Origin: Rhodospirillaceae bacterium
GTDB lineage: Bacteria > Pseudomonadota > Alphaproteobacteria > Rhodospirillales > Rhodospirillaceae
Direction: 5' to 3'
Assembly: GCA_002737725.1 (NCBI GenBank)
Contig: NSIP01000005.1
Span: 124,001-188,000, forward strand
Length of the DNA: 64,000 nucleotides
Shown: positions 38,854-46,305 of the stretch, piece after piece
How positions within the stretch are numbered: position 1 is the first letter of the stretch
Layout of the letters: the number at the start of each line of letters is the position of its first letter
Made by a program: the position numbers and the translations under genes
Notes under the pieces: generated by a model
What the model saw: only the letters and a program-made list of their open reading frames with translations
Database searches by the model: none
What the model was told of the DNA's origin: nothing

Positions 38854-38935
38854 ATGAGGGGCATATTGAGATCCCACCCTCAATTCGGTGGGATGCCGTT
38901 ATGACACCTGAGGGGTGAAAGTCTGACGGGACTTT

Positions 38936-39073
38936 TCAGGGGATTAGTGAACCGCAATTTTTTTGCAGTTCGTCTTTTATTTTGAGTTTCTGTCGCTTGA
39001 AGTCGTGAACGAGAACGTTGTCGGGGTGAGGTCGTCTTTCTTCGAGATTGATTTGGGATTCAAGCGCTGCATG
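38936..39073 (-). pseudogene. Remnant of a small YdcH/DUF465 protein
   Basis: Reading the minus strand from 39073 to the TGA at 38936 gives HAALESQINLEERRPHPDNVLVHDFKRQKLKIKDELQKNCGSLIP. The end (PHPD, then LKRQKLxLKDE) is the DUF465 signature. There is no start codon in this frame: a TAG directly precedes it, while an ATG two bases off (39072) is out of frame. About 12 residues of the usual first helix also appear missing. It is followed by its own terminator. An intact DUF465 gene lies 330 bp away on the other strand. Confidence 0.6.
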
Positions 39074-39406
39074 CTATGGTTTTAAAGACTGAGCTCTCAC
39101 GTCTTACATCATTCGCCCGCTCCTATTTCACTGATCCGCGGTTTCTATCATACCTCCCTTAGGGGGGCTGTGGGAGTGCCTGGTTAAGCTATTAACGGAA
39201 AAGACTTTTGCACCGCAATAAAATTGCGTGAAGTCGGGCCTGGCTAACTCCCGGGCCACAGATATATCGGAGTCGCGATGTTTTTGAGACATTGATGGAA
39301 AATAGAGCCGCCATCTTAGCTTCGTCGATTTCGATCACGACGCTGTATAAGATTTTATATTGCTAATAAGAACTACAAAAAATAGGGACGCTTTAAACGT
39401 TGCCGC
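39074..39406. other. Intergenic region with potential RNA structure
   Basis: No coding frame is convincing. The plus strand contains CTCCC...GGGAG (39155-39176), and a longer imperfect hairpin from GACTT to AAGTC around CGCAAT-AAA-ATTGCG (39202-39235), then GGGCC repeats. These could be part of an untranslated leader of the downstream DUF465 gene or a small RNA; I cannot assign a known class. Confidence 0.3.
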
Positions 39407-39610
39407 ATGCAGTGGACGCAAGAACAAATCAAGGAAAAGCTCTGCCAGTTGGAACTTGAGCACGGCGATCTTGATGACGTCATTCAAACGTTAATGTCGC
39501 AGCAGGATTTTGACCAACTCAAAGTCTCGCGCCTCAAAAAGCGAAAACTCTCTTTAAAAGATCAAATCTCGAACCTTCGCAATCAACTGATCCCTGACAT
39601 CATCGCCTAA
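39407..39610 (+). CDS. YdcH/DUF465 family small protein
   Basis: The 67-residue helical protein reads QWTQEQIKEKLCQLELEHGDLDDVIQTLMSQQDFDQLKVSRLKKRKLSLKDQISNLRNQL. The L-x-x-x-H followed by LKKRKLxLKDxI signature defines DUF465. It forms an antiparallel helical hairpin in known structures; the function is unknown. It is tail-to-tail with a decayed gene on the minus strand, overlapping by 4 bp. Confidence 0.85.
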   Translation: MQWTQEQIKEKLCQLELEHGDLDDVIQTLMSQQDFDQLKVSRLKKRKLSLKDQISNLRNQLIPDIIA

Positions 39611-40410
39611 ACGTTCCCGCCGCGCAAAAGATGATCGGCGCGCGCCATAGCGGTCAGGGCTCCTTCGTTGGGGCTGAACACGACCGCTGACACCGCCAGC
39701 ACAACGGCCATATCGATGCCACCAACATTAAATCCTGTCTCAATGCATTGATCACGCACGGATTGTGAGACATGAGTCTCATTGACCGACCCTGCCGGAA
39801 GTTCGGCAAGGCCCACAAGCGAGGGGCAGGCCACAAAACCGACGGCTCGGAGTCGGAATGCTCCGGGTGCATGCGGCAAGGGTTTACCCGCCTCAGCAGC
39901 GCCCATCGGTGCAGGGGTGAATTCGGCTCGCCCCATACGCTGCGCCAAATCCGCCAGCAGCGTATTGGCGGGTCAGCAGGCCCGAGCTGCGCCGCACATC
40001 TTCATAGGTGCTGCGGTACGCCATCACCAAAACACGCGCGAGATCCTGAGGTAAAGGTTCGGCCAGGTGAGTCAGCAGCGTGTCGGCTGGAAGACTTTCT
40101 AGCTCGAGTGTGGATGGATCGCGTTTTTTCGCTGCAGCTGCATTTTCGAGACGGCGGACCGACGCCTGCATGAAATTGACTTCGGCCACGAGGCTTGCCA
40201 GGGCGGCTTGTGTCGCAGGCGTGATCTGCTCGGCGGGGATCCCAAGAATCTTGATGCGATCATCAACCGGTTTGTTTTTATTGGTATCGCGATAGGCATC
40301 GGCAACCTTTTTGGCAGGCGGGCCGTCTTCGCGCGCCCTGCAGCCTTGGCTGCATCCATGTCGCGTGTATTGACCAGCGCCACTTTTGCCGGTTGTGCGA
40401 TCTCGTTCAT
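39607..40410 (-). pseudogene. Frameshifted GGDEF-like (diguanylate-cyclase-related) protein
   Basis: From an ATG at 40410 the frame reads MNEIAQPAKVALVNTRDMDAAKAAGRAK, then needs one extra base (near 40335) to give DGPPAKKVADAYRDTNKNKPVDDRIKILGIPAEQITPATQAALASL, a head typical of alphaproteobacterial GGDEF proteins. A second one-base loss near 39966 separates LLTRQYA from LLADLAQRMGRAEFTPAP. The tail (GIDMAVVLAVSAVVFSPNEGALTAMARADHLLRGG) resembles the end of a GGDEF domain, but no GGDEF motif survives. Family assignment is moderate; inactivation is well supported. Confidence 0.6.
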
Positions 40411-40608
40411 CTTGTGCGCCTTGGGGTCGATCTCGGGTTGGCCCGAAATTGTTACTCGAAACAATCTATCGCACCATGGCCAGGATTGGTTACTAACTGA
40501 TAAAGGCCAGCCTTTTGAGCGCGTGAGCGAGATCATTTTCTTGCGGCTGACAAGGACATAGCGATACATTGCGCCCTCTTTCGCAGCCGCCAACAGGGGC
40601 GTAGAGCC

Positions 40609-41112
40609 ATGGCCAAGCCGTCGCGACCGAAACCCGCCCCGACCATCGGCATCATTATGGGCAGCCAGTCGGACTGGAACACCATGAAACATGCGGCTGA
40701 AATGCTCAAAGAGCTGACGATCAGCTTCGAAGCCAAAGTCGTCTCGGCGCATCGCACCCCTGACCGCCTCTATAAATATGCCACAACTGCCGCTGGGCGC
40801 GGCCTTCAGGTCATCATCGCGGGCGCCGGTGGGGCTGCACATCTGCCAGGAATGACCGCCTCCATGACCACCCTGCCCGTTCTGGGCGTGCCGGTTGAAA
40901 GCAAGTCGATGAAGGGTCTTGATAGTCTACTGTCGATTGTCCAAATGCCCGGCGGAATCCCCGTGGGCACCTTGGCTATTGGCAACGCTGGTGCCAAGAA
41001 TGCGGGGCTGCTGGCAGCATCGATCGTTGCGCTCTCTGACCCGGCCTTAGCAAAGCGATTGGCGGCCTGGCGCGCGAAGCAAACCGCTTCGGTCCCTGAG
41101 ACACCGACTTAA
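40609..41112 (+). CDS. purE: N5-carboxyaminoimidazole ribonucleotide mutase
   Basis: PurE converts N5-CAIR to CAIR in purine synthesis. The 167-residue protein has [36 protein letters not shown] (active-site His), [17 protein letters not shown] and [26 protein letters not shown]. It is 9 bp upstream of purK, forming the usual purEK unit. Confidence 0.97.
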   Translation: MAKPSRPKPAPTIGIIMGSQSDWNTMKHAAEMLKELTISFEAKVVSAHRTPDRLYKYATTAAGRGLQVIIAGAGGAAHLPGMTASMTTLPVLGVPVESKSMKGLDSLLSIVQMPGGIPVGTLAIGNAGAKNAGLLAASIVALSDPALAKRLAAWRAKQTASVPETPT

Positions 41113-41121
41113 TTATCGCCG

Positions 41122-42237
41122 ATGGCCACACCCAAGATTTTAGCGCCAGGCGCATCAATCGGGATTCTCGGTGGTGGTCAGTTGGGTCGTATGCTGGCCC
41201 TTGCGGCTGCGCAAATGGGCTACCGCACACACGTCTTCTGCCCCGAGGCCGATAACCCCGCCAGCCACGTTGCCACCCAAGCCACCTTCGCCGCGTACGA
41301 CGATGAGAAAGCGCTGGCTGCGTTTGCTGCCGCCGTCGATGTGGTGACCTACGAGTTTGAGAACGTTCCCGCAGCGACGGCTTTGTTTCTCGAACACCAC
41401 ACCCTCGTGCGCCCATCGTGGCGAGCACTCGAAACAGCCCAAGATCGCATCAAGGAAAAGACTTTCTTTGCCAACATCGGAGTCGTCACAGCGCCCTGGC
41501 GGGCCGTGAATTCCGAGGCTGACTTGCAATCAGCTCTGAGCGAGATTGGCTGCCCTGCTGTGCTGAAAACATCGCGACTTGGTTACGATGGAAAAGGGCA
41601 AGCGAATATTTTATCTGCCAACGACATCAGCACCGCATGGGCGGTCATCGGTGGCGGTAAAGCCAAGCCCCATGCCGATGGCGCTGCCTTTGCCGTGCTT
41701 GAGGGTTTCGTCAACTTCGAGTGCGAGATCTCGGTCATTGTTGCACGCGGCGTATCTGGCGAGGTTATGGCCTTCGAGCCTGCGCGCAATGTTCACACCC
41801 ATCATATTCTCGACACCTCGACGGTGCCCGCGCGTGTCAACTCAAGCGCCGTTCTCAAAGCCATTACGGCGACAGGCCTGGCGGCCACACGCCTCGACCT
41901 GGTTGGCTTGTTGGCGGTGGAATACTTCGTCACCAAAACCGGCGATGTGATTGCCAATGAAATGGCCCCTCGCCCGCACAACTCGGGCCACTGGACGATG
42001 GATGCCTGCCAGACCGATCAGTTCCAACAAATGGTGAGGGCCGTCTGCGGGCTGCCGCTGGTCGACCCCGCGCGCTTTGCCGATGTGACGATGAAGAACT
42101 TGATTGGCGATTACTTGAATAACCTGGCCGCGCAGATGACCAACCCCAACGCCCATGTGCATCTGTATGGGAAGGCCGAGGCAAGAGCAGGCCGTAAGAT
42201 GGGCCACGTCAACCACCTGACATGGCCAAAAACATAA
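41122..42237 (+). CDS. purK: N5-carboxyaminoimidazole ribonucleotide synthase
   Basis: The 371-residue ATP-grasp enzyme makes N5-CAIR from AIR, bicarbonate and ATP. It shows SIGILGGGQLGRMLALAAAQMGY, VVTYEFENVP, KTSRLGYDGKGQ, the metal/ATP-site FECEISVIVARG and NEMAPRPHNSGHWT. A short hairpin (42254-42272) follows, without a T run. Confidence 0.97.
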   Translation: MATPKILAPGASIGILGGGQLGRMLALAAAQMGYRTHVFCPEADNPASHVATQATFAAYDDEKALAAFAAAVDVVTYEFENVPAATALFLEHHTLVRPSWRALETAQDRIKEKTFFANIGVVTAPWRAVNSEADLQSALSEIGCPAVLKTSRLGYDGKGQANILSANDISTAWAVIGGGKAKPHADGAAFAVLEGFVNFECEISVIVARGVSGEVMAFEPARNVHTHHILDTSTVPARVNSSAVLKAITATGLAATRLDLVGLLAVEYFVTKTGDVIANEMAPRPHNSGHWTMDACQTDQFQQMVRAVCGLPLVDPARFADVTMKNLIGDYLNNLAAQMTNPNAHVHLYGKAEARAGRKMGHVNHLTWPKT

Positions 42238-42340
42238 GCCCCTGTTGCTGCAGTAACCGGTTTCACCGGTTATGGTCGATCATTTACTGGCTATACCAGC
42301 CGCAAGGTGGTTGTGCATGCTGTACCGCAGCATACCGCAA

Positions 42341-42352
42341 CGGTATATACCG
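42341..42352. promoter_or_regulatory. Candidate HutC/GntR-type operator, site 1
   Basis: CGGTATATACCG is a perfect 12-bp palindrome 55 bp upstream of the CoA-transferase start, flanked by a further ATACCG-CAA-CGGTAT inverted repeat (42332-42346). The HutC subfamily of GntR regulators typically binds palindromes with a GT-TA-TA-AC core, and one such regulator is encoded at 49358. Binding is inferred. Confidence 0.5.
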
Positions 42353-42407
42353 AATAAGTGCGGCCCGATAAAACCAAACGTCACGAAGCTAAAAAAGGAT
42401 TGTTCAG

Positions 42408-43604
42408 ATGCCCGGTCCACTCGACGGCGTAAGAATTCTAGAGCTCACCAGCGTCGTACTGGGCCCCTGGGCTTGCCAGATTTTGGGCGACATGGGTGCC
42501 GACGTGATAAAAATCGAAGCCCCGCGTGGTGATTCCAACCGCTCGCTGGGTGCCACACGCACCACCAAAAACATGGCGGCGCTTTACCTCACCTGCAATC
42601 GCAACAAACGCAGCCTGGTGTTAGACCTCAAACAAGAGGTCGCCAAAAAAGCGGTGTTAAAACTGGCCAAAACCGCTGACGTGTTCATCCACAATAACCG
42701 CCCTCAGGCGATGACGAAATTGGGTCTGGACTACGCCGCACTAAAAGCAGCGAACCCTAAAATTATATACTGCGGCAGTTACGGTTACGCCAAGAACGGC
42801 CCTTACGGCGAACGCGGTGCACTGGACGATTCCATTCAAGCTGTCAGCGGTATTGCGATGCTGAATAAAATGGTGCTGGGCGAGCCGCGCTATATGCCGA
42901 CGATCGTTGCCGACAAAACCACCGCCATGACGCTGGTGCAAGGCGTGCTGGCAGCACTTTTCCATCGCGAGCGCACCGGCCAAGGACAAGATATCGAAGT
43001 GCCGATGTTTGAGAGCATGGTCAGCTTTGTGATGGCCGAGCACATGTGGGGCAACACCTTTGACCCGCCTATGGGCCCGCCCGGCTATGTGAGGTTGATG
43101 AGCAAAGAGCGTAAGCCCTACCCCACCAAGGATGGCTATATCGCCATTCTTCCCTACCTTGACGCGCATTGGGAAACGTTCTGCAAACTATCGGGCCGAG
43201 TGGAGTTGATCGAAGACCCTCGTTTTAAAACGCTGGCTAACCGCGTGGCCAACATCGACCTGACCTCGCAAGAAACCGCAAAAACCATGATCACAAAGAC
43301 AACCAAAGAGTGGATCGACATCTTCGGTAAAACGTCTGTCCCCACCATCGTTGTGAACACCTTGGAAGACTTAATCACCGACGAGCATTTGCTCGCGGTC
43401 GGATTCTGGCAAACGTTAAACCACCCCACCGAAGGCAAACTGAAGCTTCCGGGATTCCCCATCAACTTTTCAGAAACGCCCGAAAGCATTCGCCGTCATC
43501 AACCGCGATTGGGTGAACATAGTACGGAAGTGCTGAAAGAAGCGGGTCTGACCCAAGAAAGTATTGATGCCATGGTCAAAGCTGGCGCGACGTTGCAGGC
43601 GTGA
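42408..43604 (+). CDS. Class III (CaiB/BaiF) CoA-transferase
   Basis: The 398-residue protein belongs to the formyl-CoA transferase family. It has the N-terminal PGPLDGVRILELTSVVLGPWACQILGDMGADVIKIE and the covalent catalytic aspartate at D169 (TIVADKTTAM), the same position as in oxalate formyl-CoA transferase. It transfers CoA between carboxylates, so it probably activates a pathway acid. It opens the catabolic island; the next gene is a UbiD-type decarboxylase. A CoA-transferase plus UbiD pair is known from anaerobic phthalate degradation, which is a precedent, not an identification. Confidence 0.9.
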   Translation: MPGPLDGVRILELTSVVLGPWACQILGDMGADVIKIEAPRGDSNRSLGATRTTKNMAALYLTCNRNKRSLVLDLKQEVAKKAVLKLAKTADVFIHNNRPQAMTKLGLDYAALKAANPKIIYCGSYGYAKNGPYGERGALDDSIQAVSGIAMLNKMVLGEPRYMPTIVADKTTAMTLVQGVLAALFHRERTGQGQDIEVPMFESMVSFVMAEHMWGNTFDPPMGPPGYVRLMSKERKPYPTKDGYIAILPYLDAHWETFCKLSGRVELIEDPRFKTLANRVANIDLTSQETAKTMITKTTKEWIDIFGKTSVPTIVVNTLEDLITDEHLLAVGFWQTLNHPTEGKLKLPGFPINFSETPESIRRHQPRLGEHSTEVLKEAGLTQESIDAMVKAGATLQA

Positions 43605-43623
43605 GGTGACAGAAATCTTCAAC

Positions 43624-43712
43624 TGTCGTCCTTGGACTTGATCCGAGGACCCAGGATAATATTCACCACTATTCATACTCCGCTGGGCCCCCGTGTCGAA
43701 CACGAGGGTGAC
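43624..43712. repeat. Two-hairpin intergenic palindromic element, copy 2
   Basis: This is an 89-bp relative of the element at 8807-8895. The ends are conserved (TGTCGTCCTTGGACTTGATCCGAGG and CCCCGTGTCGAACACGAGGGTGAC), and the 30-bp middle diverges. It sits just after the CoA-transferase stop, where it may stabilise or attenuate the message between this gene and ubiD. Confidence 0.8.
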
Positions 43713-43810
43713 GAGGGGAGTAAGAAACAACCACCAGTTCCACTGCGGGAGTTTCCGCAAGGTTAAGGTTTGGGGGCGGAGTGCGCTATATTAGTTGACC
43801 AAATTATAAA

Positions 43811-43826
43811 GGTATACTTATATACC
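43811..43826. promoter_or_regulatory. Candidate HutC/GntR-type operator, site 2
   Basis: GGTATA (43811-43816), a 4-bp spacer and TATACC (43821-43826), 57 bp before the ubiD start. The arms match site 1 at 42341, with wider spacing. This suggests the ubiD gene has its own regulated promoter. Confidence 0.45.
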
Positions 43827-43882
43827 AAATAAGGTGGAGATCAGCCGGTCCGGCCGGCACACAATCCATCAGGGAGAGTTCC

Positions 43883-45298
43883 ATTCGCGATCTACGTACA
43901 TATTTGGCGGCTGAGAAGACGGCTGTTTTTCGGCCAGGACATCCCGTATCGACGGTGCACGAGATCACGGCGCTGCAATACGCGCTGGAGAAGCAGGGCC
44001 GTCGACCCATCGTGGTCATCGATAAACCGGTCCTCGCCAACGGAAAAATCAGCGACATCCAGGTCGTGTGCAACCTCACCGCCAGCCGCGCACTTGTGGC
44101 CAGGGCGCTGGGCATCAATGATCATCGCAGCGCTGCACCGATTTACGCCAAGAAAACCGGCAACCCCATCGCACCCAAAATTGTCAGCGCACAGGATGCC
44201 CCCGTGCAGGAAATCGTGCTGGAGGGTGACAAGGCCGACCTCACCCTGATCCCAGCGTTGAAGCAACATAGCTATGATCCGGGCGCGTACCTCACCGCTG
44301 CCCACGCCACGACCTACGATCCCGACACGGGTGTCGACAACACAGCCATTCAACGCTGCTGGATCAAAAGCCCATCGAAGATGAGCTACTACCCCTACCC
44401 GGCCTCGCACAATAATCGCAACATGCGAAAGTTCTGGGCCAAGGGCCAAGATTGCCCCGTGGTGTTTTGGATCGGCCACCACCCCGCCGTCCTCATGGGC
44501 ACGCAAGCCAAGTTAGGTTACCCGGAAAGCCATTGGTCGGCGTGCGGCGGTTTGATTGGCGAGCCGTTGCGTCTGGTGCCCAGCCGCACCTTCGGCGAAA
44601 AGATCATGGTGCCGGCGGATGCCGAGATCGTGATCGAAGGGTACGCGCTGAAAGATCAATTAGAAGCCGATGGTCCCTTCGGCGAGTACACCGGCTATTC
44701 AGGCCCGCAAGTCGCCGCGCCGGTCTTCAAAGTTACATGCATCACCATGCGCAAGCATGCGCTGTACCACGATTATGGGTCGGGTTTGACCGACATGTTG
44801 GTGCCCGACAACATGGCGATGGAAGGCAAGGTCTATAGCATCGTCAAGGCCGTGGCCCCTGCCCTAACCAACGTCCACGTGCCCGCGCAAGGCAGACGCT
44901 TTCATGCTTACATGCAATTCTCGAAACCCGGCCCCGGCGAAGTGCGCGATGCATTGGCTGCGGCACTCGCATACCGGCGCTTGAAAATGGTGATCGCAGT
45001 CGATGACGACATCGACATGTTCGACGATTCAGAAATGATGTTTGCGCTGGCCACACGCGTTCAATGGAGCCGCGATAGCTTCACCATCGATGGCATGTCG
45101 GGCTCGCTGCTTGATCCCTCGACGGCGGCGGGTGCAAAGACACTCTCAAAGATGGCCATCGACGCCACATTCCCCCTGCCGCCATTCCCGGGGGCGCCCA
45201 GCCCCGTCCCGCCGCGCTCGACCGTGCCCGAGGCGTCCATGGCAGCAGCTGCGAAACTTCTGAACGGCATCGATATGTCGGAGTGGCCGACATTATGA
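43883..45298 (+). CDS. UbiD-family (prenylated-FMN) decarboxylase, apparent ATT start
   Basis: UbiD enzymes reversibly decarboxylate aromatic, heteroaromatic or unsaturated acids using prenylated FMN made by UbiX (not in the window). The catalytic set is present: cofactor-binding N and R in DNTAIQR, and both glutamates in LEADGPFGEYTGYSGP. The first standard start is a TTG at 43904, which lacks a ribosome site and removes the family N-terminus. An ATT at 43883 follows AGGGAG by 6 nt and gives IRDLRTYLAAEKT, matching UbiD heads. With it the protein is 471 residues. The stop overlaps the next start (ATGA). Confidence 0.88.
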   Translation: MRDLRTYLAAEKTAVFRPGHPVSTVHEITALQYALEKQGRRPIVVIDKPVLANGKISDIQVVCNLTASRALVARALGINDHRSAAPIYAKKTGNPIAPKIVSAQDAPVQEIVLEGDKADLTLIPALKQHSYDPGAYLTAAHATTYDPDTGVDNTAIQRCWIKSPSKMSYYPYPASHNNRNMRKFWAKGQDCPVVFWIGHHPAVLMGTQAKLGYPESHWSACGGLIGEPLRLVPSRTFGEKIMVPADAEIVIEGYALKDQLEADGPFGEYTGYSGPQVAAPVFKVTCITMRKHALYHDYGSGLTDMLVPDNMAMEGKVYSIVKAVAPALTNVHVPAQGRRFHAYMQFSKPGPGEVRDALAAALAYRRLKMVIAVDDDIDMFDDSEMMFALATRVQWSRDSFTIDGMSGSLLDPSTAAGAKTLSKMAIDATFPLPPFPGAPSPVPPRSTVPEASMAAAAKLLNGIDMSEWPTL

Positions 45299-45501
45299 GC
45301 AAATCCAACATCGAGCATATTCCCGCTGGCGCAAGTTGGGAAAAATCTGGCAACACATCGTGGACACAGTGCCCCTCATGCAAGGGTTGGTTCCATGTCG
45401 GCCCCGGGATCCTGAACCGCCCCGAAGTCAAATTGCATTGCCCCCATTGCAGCAGCGACTTCGCCCAAGCCGACGCCGCACGGATCATCAAGGTCGGATG
45501 A
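45295..45501 (+). CDS. Small zinc-ribbon protein coupled to ubiD (VdcD/BsdD-like role suspected)
   Basis: The 68-residue protein has CPSC (about residues 26-29) and CPHC (about 49-52), a four-Cys zinc ribbon, within WTQCPSCKGWFHV and LHCPHCSSDF. Its ATG overlaps the ubiD stop by four bases. Hydroxyarylic-acid decarboxylases of the VdcBCD/BsdBCD type carry a comparable ~75-residue Cys-rich D subunit beside the UbiD-like C subunit, so an accessory subunit is a reasonable inference. Sequence similarity to VdcD is weak by eye. Confidence 0.75.
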   Translation: MSKSNIEHIPAGASWEKSGNTSWTQCPSCKGWFHVGPGILNRPEVKLHCPHCSSDFAQADAARIIKVG

Positions 45502-45505
45502 AACC

Positions 45506-46291
45506 ATGAGCACATCCGCCGCATCGCTGACCCAACTATGCCCCGCGCCCGGTTCGCGCGTGGTGGTGGTTGGCGGCTGCGGTAGTATTGGGCGCGCGGT
45601 CGTTGCCGCACTGTGCTCCGTAAACTGTGACGTGGCGGTGCTCGATCTGGCCCCATCGTTAAAAAAATATCCGCCGCCCACAGGCGCCTTTGGGCTATCG
45701 GTCGACGCGACCTCGGAGCCATCGGTCAGTGCTAGCTTTGCCGACGTCGCCAAGCGCTGGGGTGCGATTGATTCCCTGGTTAATCTATGCGGCTACAAAC
45801 ACGACCTCAAACCCATCGAAGCCTTCAGCACTGCCGATTGGGATGATGGCATTGCGGGAAATTTGCGCTCGGCATTCCTGGTATCTCGCGCCGCAGTGCC
45901 ATTGCTAAAAAAAGCTGGTGGCGGGACTATCGTTCACGTCTCATCGGCCATGGGCACACAAGGGCGCGAAGGTTACGGCCCCTATGCCGCCGCCAAAGGC
46001 GCCATCAACGCGCTGGCTAAAACGATGGCCCGCGAGAATGCGCCTGCGATTCGCGTCAACATCGTCGCGCCGGGCTTGGTCGATACCGCATTCATTCGCG
46101 GCGGTACGGGCCGTTCGCACGAAGATCAAACACCGCAAGTGGATGTTGAATCCTACCAGCAGGCCATACCCATGAAGCGCGTGGCTTTGGCCGAGGATAT
46201 TGTCGGACCTATATTGTTCTTAGCCGGGCCAGCCTCGCGCTACATGACCGGCCAGATACTTTACATCAACGGCGGCAGCTTTATGCCGTAA
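45506..46291 (+). CDS. SDR-family NAD(P)-dependent oxidoreductase 1
   Basis: The 261-residue classical short-chain dehydrogenase has the cofactor motif VVVVGGCGSIGRAVV, NLCG, catalytic Ser in HVSSAMG, YGPYAAAKGA (Tyr-x3-Lys) and the C-terminal TGQILYINGGSFMP. It oxidises an alcohol or reduces a ketone of the pathway. It follows the zinc-ribbon gene by 4 bp and is followed closely by an aldehyde dehydrogenase, suggesting alcohol to aldehyde to acid. Confidence 0.9.
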   Translation: MSTSAASLTQLCPAPGSRVVVVGGCGSIGRAVVAALCSVNCDVAVLDLAPSLKKYPPPTGAFGLSVDATSEPSVSASFADVAKRWGAIDSLVNLCGYKHDLKPIEAFSTADWDDGIAGNLRSAFLVSRAAVPLLKKAGGGTIVHVSSAMGTQGREGYGPYAAAKGAINALAKTMARENAPAIRVNIVAPGLVDTAFIRGGTGRSHEDQTPQVDVESYQQAIPMKRVALAEDIVGPILFLAGPASRYMTGQILYINGGSFMP

Positions 46292-46305
46292 TTTGGGAAA
46301 GCATT

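Noticed and set aside
42254-42272. Hairpin TAACCGG-TTTCA-CCGGTTA as purK terminator
   Set aside because: The stem is 7 bp and no T run follows, so it is not listed as a terminator.
42408-45298. Direct assignment of the CoA-transferase/UbiD pair to phthalate degradation
   Set aside because: The known system uses a two-subunit CoA-transferase and a UbiX partner nearby; only one transferase gene and no UbiX is present, so it is kept as a precedent only.
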